NCBI RefSeq assembly: GCF_000993825.1
Contig: NZ_CP011114.1
Location: 2,852,001 to 2,916,000 of the forward strand
DNA length: 64,000 nt
Direction: 5' to 3'
Origin: Paenibacillus durus ATCC 35681
GTDB taxonomy: Bacteria; Bacillota; Bacilli; Paenibacillales; Paenibacillaceae
The notes below the pieces were generated by a model. That model saw nothing but the letters and a program-made list of their open reading frames with translations, made no database searches and had not been told where the DNA came from. Below are positions 41,500 to 50,644 of this stretch, in pieces (position 1 is the first letter of the stretch; every line of letters begins with the position of its first letter). The position numbers were made by a program, and so were the translations under genes.

Positions 41500-42822
41500 C
41501 TATTCATCGTCGGATTTGCGCCGTGTAAAGATTCGGATCGGCGTCCCCTCAAAATCAAACGCACCGCGGATTTTATTCTCCAGGTAACGTTCATAGGAGA
41601 AGTGCATCAGCGAAGGATCGTTGACGAACACCACAATCGTCGGCGGCTTCACGGCCACCTGAGTCACATAATTGATACGCAGACGGCGTCCCTTATCGGT
41701 CGGCGGCGGATTGATCGCGACGGCATCCGAGACAACATCGTTGAGAAGATGTGTCGCGATGCGCAGGGAATGCTGCTGCGCGACATGCTGCACAATAGGC
41801 AACAGCTTATGCAGGCGCTGTTTCGTCAGCGCGGACAGGAAGACAACCGGCGCATAAGTCATGAACAAGAAATGGTCGCGGATCTTGTTCTCGAATTGCT
41901 GCATCGTCTTATCGTCCTTCTCGACAACATCCCACTTATTGACCACGAACATCGATGCCTTGCCGGCGTCATGCGCGTAACCGGCGATATGCTTATCCTG
42001 ATCGATGATGCCCTCTTCACCGTTAATAACGACGAGCACGACATCCGCTCGTTCAATGGCCCGCATGGCGCGCATAACGCTGTATTTCTCCGTCGTTTCA
42101 TACACTTTGCCGCGCTTGCGCATCCCGGCGGTATCGATCAGCACATAGCGTTGTCCGTCACGTTCAAACGGCGTATCGATTGCATCGCGGGTCGTTCCCG
42201 CAACATCGCTGACAATAACGCGTTCCTCGCCGAGAATCGCATTAACCAAGGACGATTTGCCCACATTTGGGCGGCCGATCAACGCAACGCGGATCACATC
42301 CTCGTCGTATTCCTCGTCCTGCGGCTCCGGAAGCCGCTCCGTAACCTCATCCAGCAAATCGCCGATTCCCGTGCCGTGGCTGCCGGAGATGCCGATCGGA
42401 TCTCCGAAACCTAGGCTGTAGAATTCATAGATATCCTCAGCCCGCTTCATATTGTCCACTTTGTTGATTGCGAGTACGACCGGCTTGCCTGACCGGAACA
42501 GCAGCTGAGCCACTTCTTCATCCGCATTGGTCAGTCCGCTCTTCGCTTCACACATAAATACGATAAGATCCGCTTCTTCGATCGCCAGCTCCGCCTGAAT
42601 ACGGATGGATTTCAGAATCATATCCTCACCATCGATCTCGATGCCACCCGTATCAATTACGCTGAACGCCTTGCCGTTCCATTCCGATACCCCATATATC
42701 CGGTCGCGGGTGATTCCGGGTTTATCCTCTACAATAGCCAGCCGGTCACCGATTAGCCGGTTAAAAATCGTTGATTTCCCTACATTGGGCCTTCCTACGA
42801 TGGCCACAACGGGTCTTGCCAT
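41500..42822 (-). CDS. der: Ribosome biogenesis GTPase Der (EngA)
   Basis: Double GTPase needed for 50S subunit assembly, 440 aa. The two G domains each begin with GRPNVGKS (about residues 10 and 184), have DTGG/DTAG switch motifs and NKVD/NKWD specificity motifs, and are followed by the KH-like C-terminal domain. AGGAGG lies 8 nt before the ATG. It heads der-plsY-gpsA. Confidence 0.98.
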   Translation of the reverse strand: MARPVVAIVGRPNVGKSTIFNRLIGDRLAIVEDKPGITRDRIYGVSEWNGKAFSVIDTGGIEIDGEDMILKSIRIQAELAIEEADLIVFMCEAKSGLTNADEEVAQLLFRSGKPVVLAINKVDNMKRAEDIYEFYSLGFGDPIGISGSHGTGIGDLLDEVTERLPEPQDEEYDEDVIRVALIGRPNVGKSSLVNAILGEERVIVSDVAGTTRDAIDTPFERDGQRYVLIDTAGMRKRGKVYETTEKYSVMRAMRAIERADVVLVVINGEEGIIDQDKHIAGYAHDAGKASMFVVNKWDVVEKDDKTMQQFENKIRDHFLFMTYAPVVFLSALTKQRLHKLLPIVQHVAQQHSLRIATHLLNDVVSDAVAINPPPTDKGRRLRINYVTQVAVKPPTIVVFVNDPSLMHFSYERYLENKIRGAFDFEGTPIRIFTRRKSDDE

Positions 42823-42888
42823 ATTTCATTCCTCCTGTCTGCCTTACGTTTCCCATCATAGCAAAAAAGCCTTCACTTGGCTAACGCC

Positions 42889-42933
42889 TAAAAACACAAT
42901 CGGCGAACCCTCTTATAAAAGGGTTCGCCGATT
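42889..42933 (-). terminator. Terminator after the S1-like gene
   Basis: Perfect 13-bp stem AATCGGCGAACCC/GGGTTCGCCGATT with a 10-nt loop, followed by GTGTTTTT on the minus strand. Confidence 0.8.
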
Positions 42934-42965
42934 AGTATACCCATTATGTCAGACAAAAAAAGGAA

Positions 42966-44246
42966 TTATTTCCCCTTGAATTTGTCCAGCTTGTCGCCGA
43001 AACGTTCGGCCAGCGTAAAGCTGAGTCCTTGGTTGCTAAGCGAAACATTGGGGTTGTCGAGCACTTCTTTAGGAGCACGGTCTCTGCTTCTTTCCGGCTT
43101 GGCAGCAGGCGCCGGAGCTTCTTCCGTTTCCTTAATGCTTAAGGAGACGCGCTTCTCGGACGGATTGAAATCCAGTACCTTCACTTGAACTTCCTGTCCT
43201 TCCTTAAGCACTTCATGCGGTGTGCCGATATGCTTATGGGAAATTTGCGAGATATGCACAAGACCCTCTACGCCAGGGAAGAGTTCAACGAACGCGCCGA
43301 AGTTGACAAGACGTTTTACTTCGCCGGTTACCACATCGCCGATATGGATTTTGTCGGAAGCCGTGTCCCAAGGACCAGGCGTTGCCGCTTTGATACTCAG
43401 GCTGATTTTGCCTTTTTCCGGATCGACTTTCAGCACTTTTACACGAACCTTGTCGCCTTCGGAAATCACATCGGAAGGTTTGTCGACATGGCTCCAAGCG
43501 ATTTCGGAGACGTGAACGAGTCCATCAACGCCGCCCACATCGACAAACGCGCCGAATTGAGTCAGACGCTGTACCGTACCTTCGATGATTTCGCCTTCGG
43601 TGAGCTCAGCCATAATTCTTTGCTTGTTAGCTTCGAATTCCTCTTCGAGCACTTCCTTCGCGGAGAGAATAACCTTTCCGTTCTCACGGTCAAGCTCTTT
43701 CACTTTTACGCGAAGCGTACGTCCTTTGTAATCGCTGAAATCTTCAACGAAATGACGCTCAACCATGGAAGCAGGGATAAATCCGCGGGCGCCCACGTCG
43801 GCAACCAGACCGCCTTTGACAACGTCGGCCACGGTGACTTCGAAAGACTCTTGAGAATTGTAGTATTTCTCCAGGTCGTCCCAGGATTTCTCGCTGTCCA
43901 CTGCGCGTTTGGAAAGAACAAGGCTTTCCTTGTTGTCGTTGATGCTGACAACCTTGCACTCCACTTCTTGTCCGACTTCAACAGCCGAAGCGGCATTGTC
44001 GAGTTGAACGGAAGACAATTCGCGAATCGGAATGACGCCGTCATATTTATATCCAATGCTCACATAAGCTTGGTTATCTTCGATTTTGACGATCGTTCCT
44101 TTCACGGTGTCGCCTTTTTTCAAGGAAATGATTTGCTCCAGCGCATCCTGGCTTGCGATTTCCTCTTGATTGCTAGCAGCGGAATCTACCGCCTCTACGG
44201 ATTCGTTGTTCTCCGCAGCTTCCTGATTTCTTATTTCTTCAGACAT
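42966..44246 (-). CDS. ypfD: Ribosomal protein S1-like RNA-binding protein
   Basis: A 426-aa protein with an acidic N-terminal leader (1-38), four S1 RNA-binding domains at about 43-115, 130-200, 215-290 and 302-375 (the last two are the most canonical, GAFVDVGGVDGLVHVSEI and GAFVELFPGVEGLVHISQI), and a charged Ala/Pro tail. Low-GC Gram-positives carry this shorter S1 homologue (YpfD). GAGGAGG precedes the ATG. Monocistronic, with its own terminator. Confidence 0.94.
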   Translation of the reverse strand: MSEEIRNQEAAENNESVEAVDSAASNQEEIASQDALEQIISLKKGDTVKGTIVKIEDNQAYVSIGYKYDGVIPIRELSSVQLDNAASAVEVGQEVECKVVSINDNKESLVLSKRAVDSEKSWDDLEKYYNSQESFEVTVADVVKGGLVADVGARGFIPASMVERHFVEDFSDYKGRTLRVKVKELDRENGKVILSAKEVLEEEFEANKQRIMAELTEGEIIEGTVQRLTQFGAFVDVGGVDGLVHVSEIAWSHVDKPSDVISEGDKVRVKVLKVDPEKGKISLSIKAATPGPWDTASDKIHIGDVVTGEVKRLVNFGAFVELFPGVEGLVHISQISHKHIGTPHEVLKEGQEVQVKVLDFNPSEKRVSLSIKETEEAPAPAAKPERSRDRAPKEVLDNPNVSLSNQGLSFTLAERFGDKLDKFKGK

Positions 44247-44385
44247 GTGATTACCCTCCTCGATTCAAAACCCCATTTATTTAAACCCGCACTAGAGCAG
44301 GGTTCAAAACATACATCTTTAACAAATGCCCCGCTATAGATGTTACTTATCCTATTATGTTCCAAATAATAACGGCTATGCCGCT

Positions 44386-44973
44386 TTATTTCCCGCTTGG
44401 CTTGCCGGTTTCCAGCATCTCGCGAATCCGGGCCATGATAAGATCGGTAACCGCTTCAGCCGAATCGCTGCCGCCTGCGGCATATTCGCTCAGATCAATC
44501 GGAGCGCCGTAAACGACGACCATCCGGCGAAATGGCTTGTAATGGCCGGTTATCGCCGCTGGAACAACTGCCGCGCCGCTGCGGAGGGCAAAGGTTGCCG
44601 CTCCCTTTTTGGCAATTCCAGCATCGCTGTTCCGCGTCCCTTCCGGGAAAATACCCATTACCTGACCACTGCGGAGTAAATTAAGCGCCGTTTTAATGGA
44701 TTCCTTGCTTACGCCGCCGCGTTTAACCGGAAAAGCGCCAAGCTGTCTGACCAGCCAGCCGAGAACCGGAACGTTGAACAGCTCCGCCTTGGCCATGTAG
44801 TTCACTTTGCGCTCCAGCTTAATACCCATTGTCATGGGATCAAGGTTGCTGATGTGGTTGCCGCAGAGCAGCACTCCGCCCTCTTTCGGAATATTCTCCA
44901 TTCCCACCGTCTTTAGCGGAAACAGAACGGAATAAATCAAGCGAAGCAATCCTCGGCAAATGACATAAATCAT
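44386..44973 (-). CDS. plsC: 1-acyl-sn-glycerol-3-phosphate acyltransferase
   Basis: Second acylation of phosphatidic acid synthesis at the membrane. The 195-aa protein has an N-terminal hydrophobic segment, the catalytic NHISNLD (H-x4-D) and the substrate-binding FPEGTR. Its ATG shares one nucleotide with the cmk stop (TAATG), so translation is coupled. It works after PlsY, encoded nearby. Confidence 0.95.
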   Translation of the reverse strand: MIYVICRGLLRLIYSVLFPLKTVGMENIPKEGGVLLCGNHISNLDPMTMGIKLERKVNYMAKAELFNVPVLGWLVRQLGAFPVKRGGVSKESIKTALNLLRSGQVMGIFPEGTRNSDAGIAKKGAATFALRSGAAVVPAAITGHYKPFRRMVVVYGAPIDLSEYAAGGSDSAEAVTDLIMARIREMLETGKPSGK

Positions 44974-45680
44974 TAATGATTTCTCTCCCCGCGGGCATAA
45001 GATCTGCAGTGGGACACGATTGTCTCCACAACCTGTTCGATATCCATCGACGTCGTATCGAGCAAAATGCTGTCATCCGCGCGCCGAAGCGGCGAAATTT
45101 CCCGATTCTGATCAAGAAGGTCGCGCTGCGCAATATCGTTCTCAAGCTGCTCCAGAGTCACCTGTTCCGCATCCTTCAGCTCCTTGTAGCGGCGGAGCGC
45201 CCGCTCCTCCACGCTTGCCGTCATGAAAACTTTCACTTCGGCATCCGGCAGTACGGTTGTGCCGATATCGCGGCCGTCCATTACGACCCCTTTGCCAATC
45301 GCCATCTCGCGCTGCAGCTGGCTCAGCCTTGTTCGGATGGACTCAATCTTGGCATACTGCGATACCATGCCGCTGACCTGCAGACTGCGGATATGGGGAG
45401 TCGCGTCTTCCCCGTTGATTATCACTTTCTGCACATCTTCTCCGGGTATTAATTCAATCACCATATTTCGTACTGTTTGAAGCACGTTATCATGATCATC
45501 CGGCATAATGTCTTTGCGGATCATATACCAGGTCACCGCCCGGTACATGGCTCCCGTATCGACATAAATGTAAGAAAGCTTCTGTGCTACCATTCGGGCT
45601 ACTGTACTCTTGCCCGCCCCGGCAGGTCCGTCGATAGCGACGTTAATTTTGTCAGCGATATGTGTCCCCTGCCTAACCAA
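44973..45680 (-). CDS. cmk: Cytidylate kinase
   Basis: Phosphorylates CMP and dCMP. The 235-aa P-loop kinase has GPAGAGKST near the N-terminus, DTGAMYRAVTW and the DGRDIGT motif. I chose the TTG at 45680: GGAGG stands 9 nt upstream and no in-frame ATG precedes the conserved core closely. The usual protein is about 224 aa, so about nine extra N-terminal residues are plausible. The cmk, plsC, S1-like order is known from Bacillus. Confidence 0.92.
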   Translation of the reverse strand: MVRQGTHIADKINVAIDGPAGAGKSTVARMVAQKLSYIYVDTGAMYRAVTWYMIRKDIMPDDHDNVLQTVRNMVIELIPGEDVQKVIINGEDATPHIRSLQVSGMVSQYAKIESIRTRLSQLQREMAIGKGVVMDGRDIGTTVLPDAEVKVFMTASVEERALRRYKELKDAEQVTLEQLENDIAQRDLLDQNREISPLRRADDSILLDTTSMDIEQVVETIVSHCRSYARGERNH

Positions 45681-45784
45681 AGGGGCATTCCTCCTCAGGC
45701 ATAATGCCAAGACCGCGCTTGGCGGTTGATCCACTTGACACACCGGAAAGCACGAACATAAATTCATACTTTCTGATATCTTCA

Positions 45785-45807
45785 AGAAAAAAGCAGGCAT
45801 TGCCTGC
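45785..45807 (-). terminator. Terminator after the PilZ gene
   Basis: GCAGGC/GCCTGC stem, 3-nt loop, six T on the minus strand, between the PilZ gene and cmk. Confidence 0.75.
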
Positions 45808-45955
45808 GACTTATAAAATTATACCACAGTTTGTACAGCAGTGCAAAATCGCATAGACTCAAAATACAGCGCACAAATCGGGGAATGGCAGCAAAATTCA
45901 GTGTATTTTAGAGCTCTTTGCACGAATCCCGCGTGAAACTAATGGCAGACTCGCT

Positions 45956-46624
45956 TTAACGGTTGCGGAAATCAAACTGCCGCTCGAAGCAGAAGCGGAT
46001 AATTTTCTGACGTTCGCCATCCAAGATGTTAACGAACTTGAGCATGGCCACACTCCGACCGTTATCGAGCTCTTTCATCCGCACCACCTCGGCTTCGAAG
46101 TAAGCATGTTCGTTCGATCCGTTACGGTAAGGGATAAGAAGCCAGCACTCCAGCCGATCCCCCACTTCAAGCGGAACGCTTACATCCGTCCAAAATGAAG
46201 TTCCGCCGCCGCCGATATCTTCGGTCCGAACGAGAAAGCGAATGCCCGCCGCTGTTCTGACAGCCAGCTCCAGCTCTGCGCTGACACGCAGGAAGCTTCG
46301 TCTTTGTATTTTCAGAACCTCATCCTTCGCCGGCTTGTGCACCCGCACCATTCGGATGACGTCTTCCTTGAAACCGAGCACATGCGTATAAAAATAATTC
46401 TTGATTCCGCCCTCGCTCATAAAATAAACCGACAGCTCATCCCCGATATACAGTTTCTTAAGGCGTCCGCTGCTTTCCTGCATCGGAATTTCTATCAGAA
46501 ATGCTTCATCCTCCAGTTCAGTTATTCTGGACCGGTATTCGATTTCCGATTCGAAGGCGTCGCTGGATGCTACCTGGATGAACAGTTGGTCGTTAATTTT
46601 GGGATACAAACATGTCACCGCCAT
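45956..46624 (-). CDS. PilZ-domain c-di-GMP receptor, flagellar brake type
   Basis: A 222-aa protein with an N-terminal YcgR-like domain (about 1-105) and a C-terminal PilZ domain. The c-di-GMP-binding QRRSFLR is near residue 107. The second motif reads DIGGGGTSF, near the usual D/N-x-S-x2-G. By family and by position next to cmk it corresponds to B. subtilis YpfA (DgrA), which slows motility when c-di-GMP is high. The ATG has only a weak ribosome site. Confidence 0.85.
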   Translation of the reverse strand: MAVTCLYPKINDQLFIQVASSDAFESEIEYRSRITELEDEAFLIEIPMQESSGRLKKLYIGDELSVYFMSEGGIKNYFYTHVLGFKEDVIRMVRVHKPAKDEVLKIQRRSFLRVSAELELAVRTAAGIRFLVRTEDIGGGGTSFWTDVSVPLEVGDRLECWLLIPYRNGSNEHAYFEAEVVRMKELDNGRSVAMLKFVNILDGERQKIIRFCFERQFDFRNR

Positions 46625-46651
46625 TGAAATTAGTAAGATATTCTACTGGCG

Positions 46652-46660
46652 ATTATACCA
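46652..46660 (-). promoter_or_regulatory. Extended -10 promoter of the PilZ gene
   Basis: Perfect TATAAT preceded by TG, 28 nt before the start codon. No clear -35 is seen, which an extended -10 can tolerate. The short leader explains the poor ribosome site. Confidence 0.45.
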
Positions 46661-46750
46661 TGTGATGCGGCGGCTGGGTGAGAAAATATTACGGGGACGC
46701 TTCAGTGTCAATCCATTCAGGGATACCGGGGTCCATATCCATTATCACAT

Positions 46751-46779
46751 GAAAAAGGCCATCCGCAAGCGGACAGCCT
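46751..46779 (-). terminator. Terminator after ypeB
   Basis: AGGC-x-GTCCG/CGGAT-x-GCCT stem around CTTG, followed by five T on the minus strand. Confidence 0.75.
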
Positions 46780-46813
46780 TCATTTTGCATCTAATTAAAA
46801 CTCTTCAAAGTTG

Positions 46814-48169
46814 TTATTTCTTCTGGGCGCCGGAAGGGGTCCGGATCTCTTCAACCGATTCTTCGATACCGGTGTCTGCATTCAGATATAGGCGATACTT
46901 GGAACCGTTAATCCGGCCGCCAAATTCGTAAGTGAGCACTTCCTGACCCTCGTCATTCTCAATCAAGGCGAGGCGGTTATAGGTCTCCCGGAGATCCGGG
47001 TTAAGCTTTTTCCGCACTTCGGCAAGACTCATTCGGGGCTTCGTAATTTTGCGGTTCTTCTCCTGATGCTCATTGACATAATCGCTGGACTGAAAACCGG
47101 TGGCATGGCCGTTGTCGAGTCCGACGCGCACCGTTATTTTTTCAGGATAGATCAGCACGCCGTTCTGCTTCGTCACAAAAGTGAAATTGCCCATATTTCC
47201 GTAACGGTCGGCGCTGACGGGCGTCATGTTCGAGTACCCTTTGCGTTTCAGGAATTCTCCGGCTTTCACAACGGCATCATCCATGGATACCTTCGGGGCG
47301 CCAACCTCGCGGTCATTGTGATAAGAAATCAGCAGCCCGCCTTTTTTTGTGAAATCCATGCTCACTATTTCATTTGCTCCGCTTACCGTCGCCGTATACG
47401 ATTCCCATTCCGTGCCTTTTCCGTTCTCGGTAACGTGTACTTTGGCTCCGCTGCCGAGATCCGCATACTTCAGCGCCTTGCGGCGGATATCTTCAGGGGA
47501 GACGGGAGGACCGTTCAGCTTTTTGACGGCACGTTTATTGTAAACGCTGGCCACGGATGGCCCCCAATTCAGCTCCGGATAGGCGCTCACCCTTTTATCC
47601 ACTGTTTTGAAACCGTCGATGATCGTGTTGTCCTCGGCTTTTTTCTCCGTTGCCAGCGCCGACTCAACATCCATCCACCGCAGGTGATTCGTAATGACCT
47701 TGTGTTGTACCTCCTGAAGATTCTTCGAAATTTCGCCGGAGTTTTTATACAAAGCCTTCAGATTTTTCATTTCCCCATCGGATATAGGCTTAGTTTTGTA
47801 GTCGCGCACTGCCGCCTTGTACGAGAAGTTGGAGATCTTGGAGAGGAATTCCTCCGTCTTGCTGAAAGGCAGCAGGGTCAGCGGGAGCTGGTTGATCTCG
47901 CTCTGCGCCTGGCTGGTTATCCGCCACACATTCGTTAGAGACTTGCGGTGCATTCCATCGGAGGTCGAGCTGACGGCAAGCACGTTGCCCAATTCGCCAT
48001 GCAGCCGCTCCATATGATAAGACAGATCATGGAAGGACCGCTGGTATTGATTTTCCGCTTTCAGCAAAACCGCGTTCTTCTCTTGATTCTCCTGATAGCC
48101 CCACACAAGCGCCCCGATGAGCAGAATCAAAGTTAACGGAAACAATACGGCACTCATTCTTTTGTACAT
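46814..48169 (-). CDS. ypeB: Germination protein YpeB
   Basis: Spore protein needed for stability and localisation of the cortex hydrolase SleB. The 451-aa protein has an N-terminal membrane anchor (about 8-25), a helical central region and C-terminal PepSY-type repeats (around 230-440; for example VSMDDAVVKAGEFLKRKGY). Normally sleB lies directly upstream; here the upstream neighbour is a 41-aa peptide gene, and no SleB is encoded in the window. Confidence 0.92.
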   Translation of the reverse strand: MYKRMSAVLFPLTLILLIGALVWGYQENQEKNAVLLKAENQYQRSFHDLSYHMERLHGELGNVLAVSSTSDGMHRKSLTNVWRITSQAQSEINQLPLTLLPFSKTEEFLSKISNFSYKAAVRDYKTKPISDGEMKNLKALYKNSGEISKNLQEVQHKVITNHLRWMDVESALATEKKAEDNTIIDGFKTVDKRVSAYPELNWGPSVASVYNKRAVKKLNGPPVSPEDIRRKALKYADLGSGAKVHVTENGKGTEWESYTATVSGANEIVSMDFTKKGGLLISYHNDREVGAPKVSMDDAVVKAGEFLKRKGYSNMTPVSADRYGNMGNFTFVTKQNGVLIYPEKITVRVGLDNGHATGFQSSDYVNEHQEKNRKITKPRMSLAEVRKKLNPDLRETYNRLALIENDEGQEVLTYEFGGRINGSKYRLYLNADTGIEESVEEIRTPSGAQKK

Positions 48170-48280
48170 ATGCCTTGAAGACTCCCTTCTGGTAGCTTAT
48201 TGCCGTTAGTTTGACTAAAGTAAAGAAGTCTTATGCACCAGCCGCAAAGAGAATCGGTATGGGAAGTGTACATGAGAGCA

Positions 48281-48312
48281 AAAAAGAGCAGCGCCTTATT
48301 AGACCTGCTCTT
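48281..48312 (-). terminator. Terminator after the zinc-ribbon peptide
   Basis: AAGAGCAG/CTGCTCTT stem with a 13-nt loop, followed by four further T on the minus strand. It overlaps the last codons of the peptide gene. Confidence 0.65.
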
Positions 48313-48424
48313 CAATCAGAAATCCTTCGGTGCAGTTGCATAGACATTGCTTGAAGCCCGTCTGGATAATCCCATGATATTTTATGCCGCGCAGAATATA
48401 GCTTTCCCCGCACTGCTTGCACAC
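48299..48424 (-). CDS. Small zinc-ribbon-like protein, 41 aa
   Basis: A short cysteine-rich protein. Cys pairs in CKQCGES (residues 2-5) and CLCNC (27-31) look like a zinc ribbon. I chose the GTG at 48424 because AAAGG lies 8 nt upstream; earlier in-frame starts would lie inside the prsW terminator. It stands between two terminators, so it must have its own promoter if expressed. Function unknown. Confidence 0.5.
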   Translation of the reverse strand: MCKQCGESYILRGIKYHGIIQTGFKQCLCNCTEGFLIEEQV

Positions 48425-48443
48425 GATTCGCACCTTTACACGC

Positions 48444-48507
48444 AAAAAAAGACACCTCGCTTTACAGTCTAATCTTCCCTGTGGAAGATCTGCCCGTAAC
48501 AGTGTCT
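48444..48507 (-). terminator. Branched terminator after prsW
   Basis: Outer AGACAC/GGTGTCT stem, inner ATCTTCC/GGAAGAT hairpin and seven T on the minus strand, starting 10 nt after the prsW stop. The two-level fold is larger than usual. Confidence 0.65.
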
Positions 48508-48516
48508 CCATCTGCA

Positions 48517-49212
48517 CTATAGATTAACCTCTTCCTCCCGTTTCAGCAGGCGAAAAGGCGAAAGGCTGTTGGCGCGCGCCACTTTAATCATGCCTCCATA
48601 CCATAAGAAGGCCATTAACGGCACGATATACCAAATCCAATAGTTTGCCATCGTGTTCAAAATAAAATCGTAAATTCCGTGCCAAATCCAAGGAAGAAGC
48701 AGCGATACGATAAGGATGCCGCGCCTTCTGCCCCCCTTCGAGAATTTGGCTCTGCCAAGGTGATACCCCATCACAACACCGAACATGGCATGCCCCGATA
48801 CCGGAAGAAGCGCTCGAAGAAACATGGAGCCAAGCGAAGCATGGCTGTACCAGGCGTACATCACATTCTCAATCGTCGCAAAACCAAGCGAAATCGCCAC
48901 GGCATAGAGTATGCCGTCATACGGTTCGTCGAACTCGGTATGATTGTAGATGATGTGATACATCACAAACCATTTCAAGCACTCTTCCACTCCGGCGGAG
49001 ATTAGAAATGATTCCGTGTAAGGACCCGTATCCAGCCCCAGCGTCAGTCCTCTCTGAATAATCATGACCGGAAAGACGATCAGCAGGCCCAGCAAAAAAA
49101 CTTTAAGCACCATATGGAGCGGCTCCTGGTCATACTTGTCCTTCAGGTAAAAATAAATCAGCAGAGCAAGCCCCGGTGCCACTGCCGACGAAACCACCGA
49201 TAACAAAAGCAC
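48517..49212 (-). CDS. prsW: Site-1 protease PrsW
   Basis: Membrane protease that in B. subtilis starts the degradation of the anti-sigma factor RsiW. The 231-aa protein has several membrane helices and the conserved Glu76-Glu77 (GVEECLKWF), with later histidines in PVSGHAMFG and WHGIYDF. I chose the GTG at 49212 because GGGGAGG stands 8 nt upstream and the start then matches homologues. The sigma/anti-sigma pair at 12981-14167 is one conceivable target. Confidence 0.93.
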   Translation of the reverse strand: MLLLSVVSSAVAPGLALLIYFYLKDKYDQEPLHMVLKVFLLGLLIVFPVMIIQRGLTLGLDTGPYTESFLISAGVEECLKWFVMYHIIYNHTEFDEPYDGILYAVAISLGFATIENVMYAWYSHASLGSMFLRALLPVSGHAMFGVVMGYHLGRAKFSKGGRRRGILIVSLLLPWIWHGIYDFILNTMANYWIWYIVPLMAFLWYGGMIKVARANSLSPFRLLKREEEVNL

Positions 49213-49336
49213 CGAACGTACCTCCCCGCTTGTCAAAATAAAAGAATAGCCGGCCTATCCCCTATGAAAAAGGCAGGACCAGCCGGCGTCGTCGTAACAA
49301 CAGGTAAAGGGTCTCCAAAGTTCCACCCCTTCCTTA

Positions 49337-49948
49337 TTATTCCTGGCGTTTGAAAAAGGCGCAAAGCTGCTGAACGGCGTTCTCCGCCATAACCGTCTTG
49401 CCATATTCGTTCAGTACCGCCTCGGTCACCGGAGATGAATCGCCGAATTCCGCGAGTACGGCGACAAGCGCTGACAGTGCGGGTTCCTCAAATTCTTTCG
49501 GATCGAAATAGAGGTACCATTTATCCTGATAAGAGTACAGCTTGCCTGCGGAAGTAATATTGCCGATGAGCACATGAGCCGCTTCAACCACAACTTCAAA
49601 ATCGCGGAAAGCGTAGACAATGGAGTCCGCCTGTTCAAGGGTGACTTCCATTTCGTAAATCTCATCCGGCAATTCTTCTTCACCTGACGAACCGTACTGA
49701 TGATCGTATTTGCCCCGGGTGACGATGACGACCATGCCTTGTGCAGGCAGAGCGAACACTTCCACGGCAAGAGGACCGGTTGCGTCAAATCCGAGTTCAT
49801 TATATGCCTGGTCCATCATTTCCGTAAAAAGGTCATGAACTTTGGGGACTTCCTGCCACATATCTTCCTTCTGGATTCCCCGCTCGCTCAGATCGTCAAA
49901 AGTGAGGAAAATCCGTATCTTATCTTGACTTAAACGCTCTATTCTCAT
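49337..49948 (-). CDS. mecA: Adaptor protein MecA
   Basis: Adaptor that feeds substrates to the ClpCP protease. The 203-aa protein has the N-terminal substrate-binding part (MRIERLSQDKIRIFLTFDDL) and a C-terminal ClpC-binding domain (about 110-203), separated by an acidic linker (GSSGEEELPDE). AAGGAGG lies 8 nt before the ATG. The position next to prsW and ypbD-like genes suggests the YpbH/MecB paralogue. Confidence 0.93.
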   Translation of the reverse strand: MRIERLSQDKIRIFLTFDDLSERGIQKEDMWQEVPKVHDLFTEMMDQAYNELGFDATGPLAVEVFALPAQGMVVIVTRGKYDHQYGSSGEEELPDEIYEMEVTLEQADSIVYAFRDFEVVVEAAHVLIGNITSAGKLYSYQDKWYLYFDPKEFEEPALSALVAVLAEFGDSSPVTEAVLNEYGKTVMAENAVQQLCAFFKRQE

Positions 49949-50138
49949 GACAGGATCCTCCTTTTGAAAGCTCACATTTATTATAGTGTATGATGAGTCC
50001 CGAGTAATGAGCCAAAAATGGTTATTATGGTGATTGATATGTATGTATGTTACCATTTTGGCGGGATAAATGCACGTAAATATATTATAAGCGGGAAAAG
50101 CAACATTTTCAAAAGTAGGGGAGCGCTTCTTCCTAACT

Positions 50139-50185
50139 AAAAAAGAATCATCCTGGAGAAAAGGGAGCTCCAAAATGATTCTTTT
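50139..50185 (-). terminator. Terminator after the 116-aa gene
   Basis: AAAAGAATCAT/ATGATTCTTTT outer stem and GGAG/CTCC inner stem with a T-rich tail on the minus strand. Confidence 0.75.
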
Positions 50186-50199
50186 GGCCTTTGCTGCGG

Positions 50200-50550
50200 T
50201 TACAAGCCCGGTACGGCTGTATGGGTTTCTTTGAGGATTTTTTCCACGTCGTGTTTGACATCGGGATTGCTGCGGATAAAATCCTTAAGCATGCTCAGGC
50301 TGGCTTCTTTGGAACGGATAGGCGAAGCGGTCTTATTTCCATCCGATCCGGAGCTTTCCGTTTTGGCCGGCTGCTGATTTGCGGAAGTACTCCCGAAGCC
50401 TGTTGTCGCCATGTTAATAATTTTATTTTTGGCTTTTTCGGCGGCCCCGGATTGACCGAGCATCGGCATCAACATGTTCCGGTTCTTGGACATAAGCATA
50501 CTGGCGGCGGCGCCCAGCATTACCCCGAAAAAAAATGACGAAGTCTTCAC
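50200..50550 (-). CDS. Small membrane-anchored protein, unknown
   Basis: A 116-aa protein with an N-terminal glycine/alanine-rich hydrophobic segment (TSSFFFGVMLGAAASML), then a low-complexity middle and a helical C-terminus. The layout resembles YtxH-like proteins, but the family cannot be assigned. The GTG at 50550 has AAGGAGG 8 nt upstream. Own terminator. Confidence 0.7.
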   Translation of the reverse strand: MKTSSFFFGVMLGAAASMLMSKNRNMLMPMLGQSGAAEKAKNKIINMATTGFGSTSANQQPAKTESSGSDGNKTASPIRSKEASLSMLKDFIRSNPDVKHDVEKILKETHTAVPGL

Positions 50551-50644
50551 ATTTATTACCTCCTTGTATGATAAAATCATCTCTAGTGTTCGCAGAAGAT
50601 TTCCGCCTCATACAGCTTAATCACACGAAAGCGAGTTGAAATAA

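Noticed and set aside
40867-42414. Long plus-strand frame of 515 codons opposite plsY and der
   Set aside because: Antisense shadow of two well-identified genes, with no ribosome site or homology.
43185-44339. Plus-strand frame of 384 codons opposite the S1-like gene
   Set aside because: Shadow of the four S1 domains; no start signal.
49247-49290. Terminator between mecA and prsW
   Set aside because: AGCCGGC arms exist, but the loop is about 27 nt and the tail is not T-rich enough to claim one.
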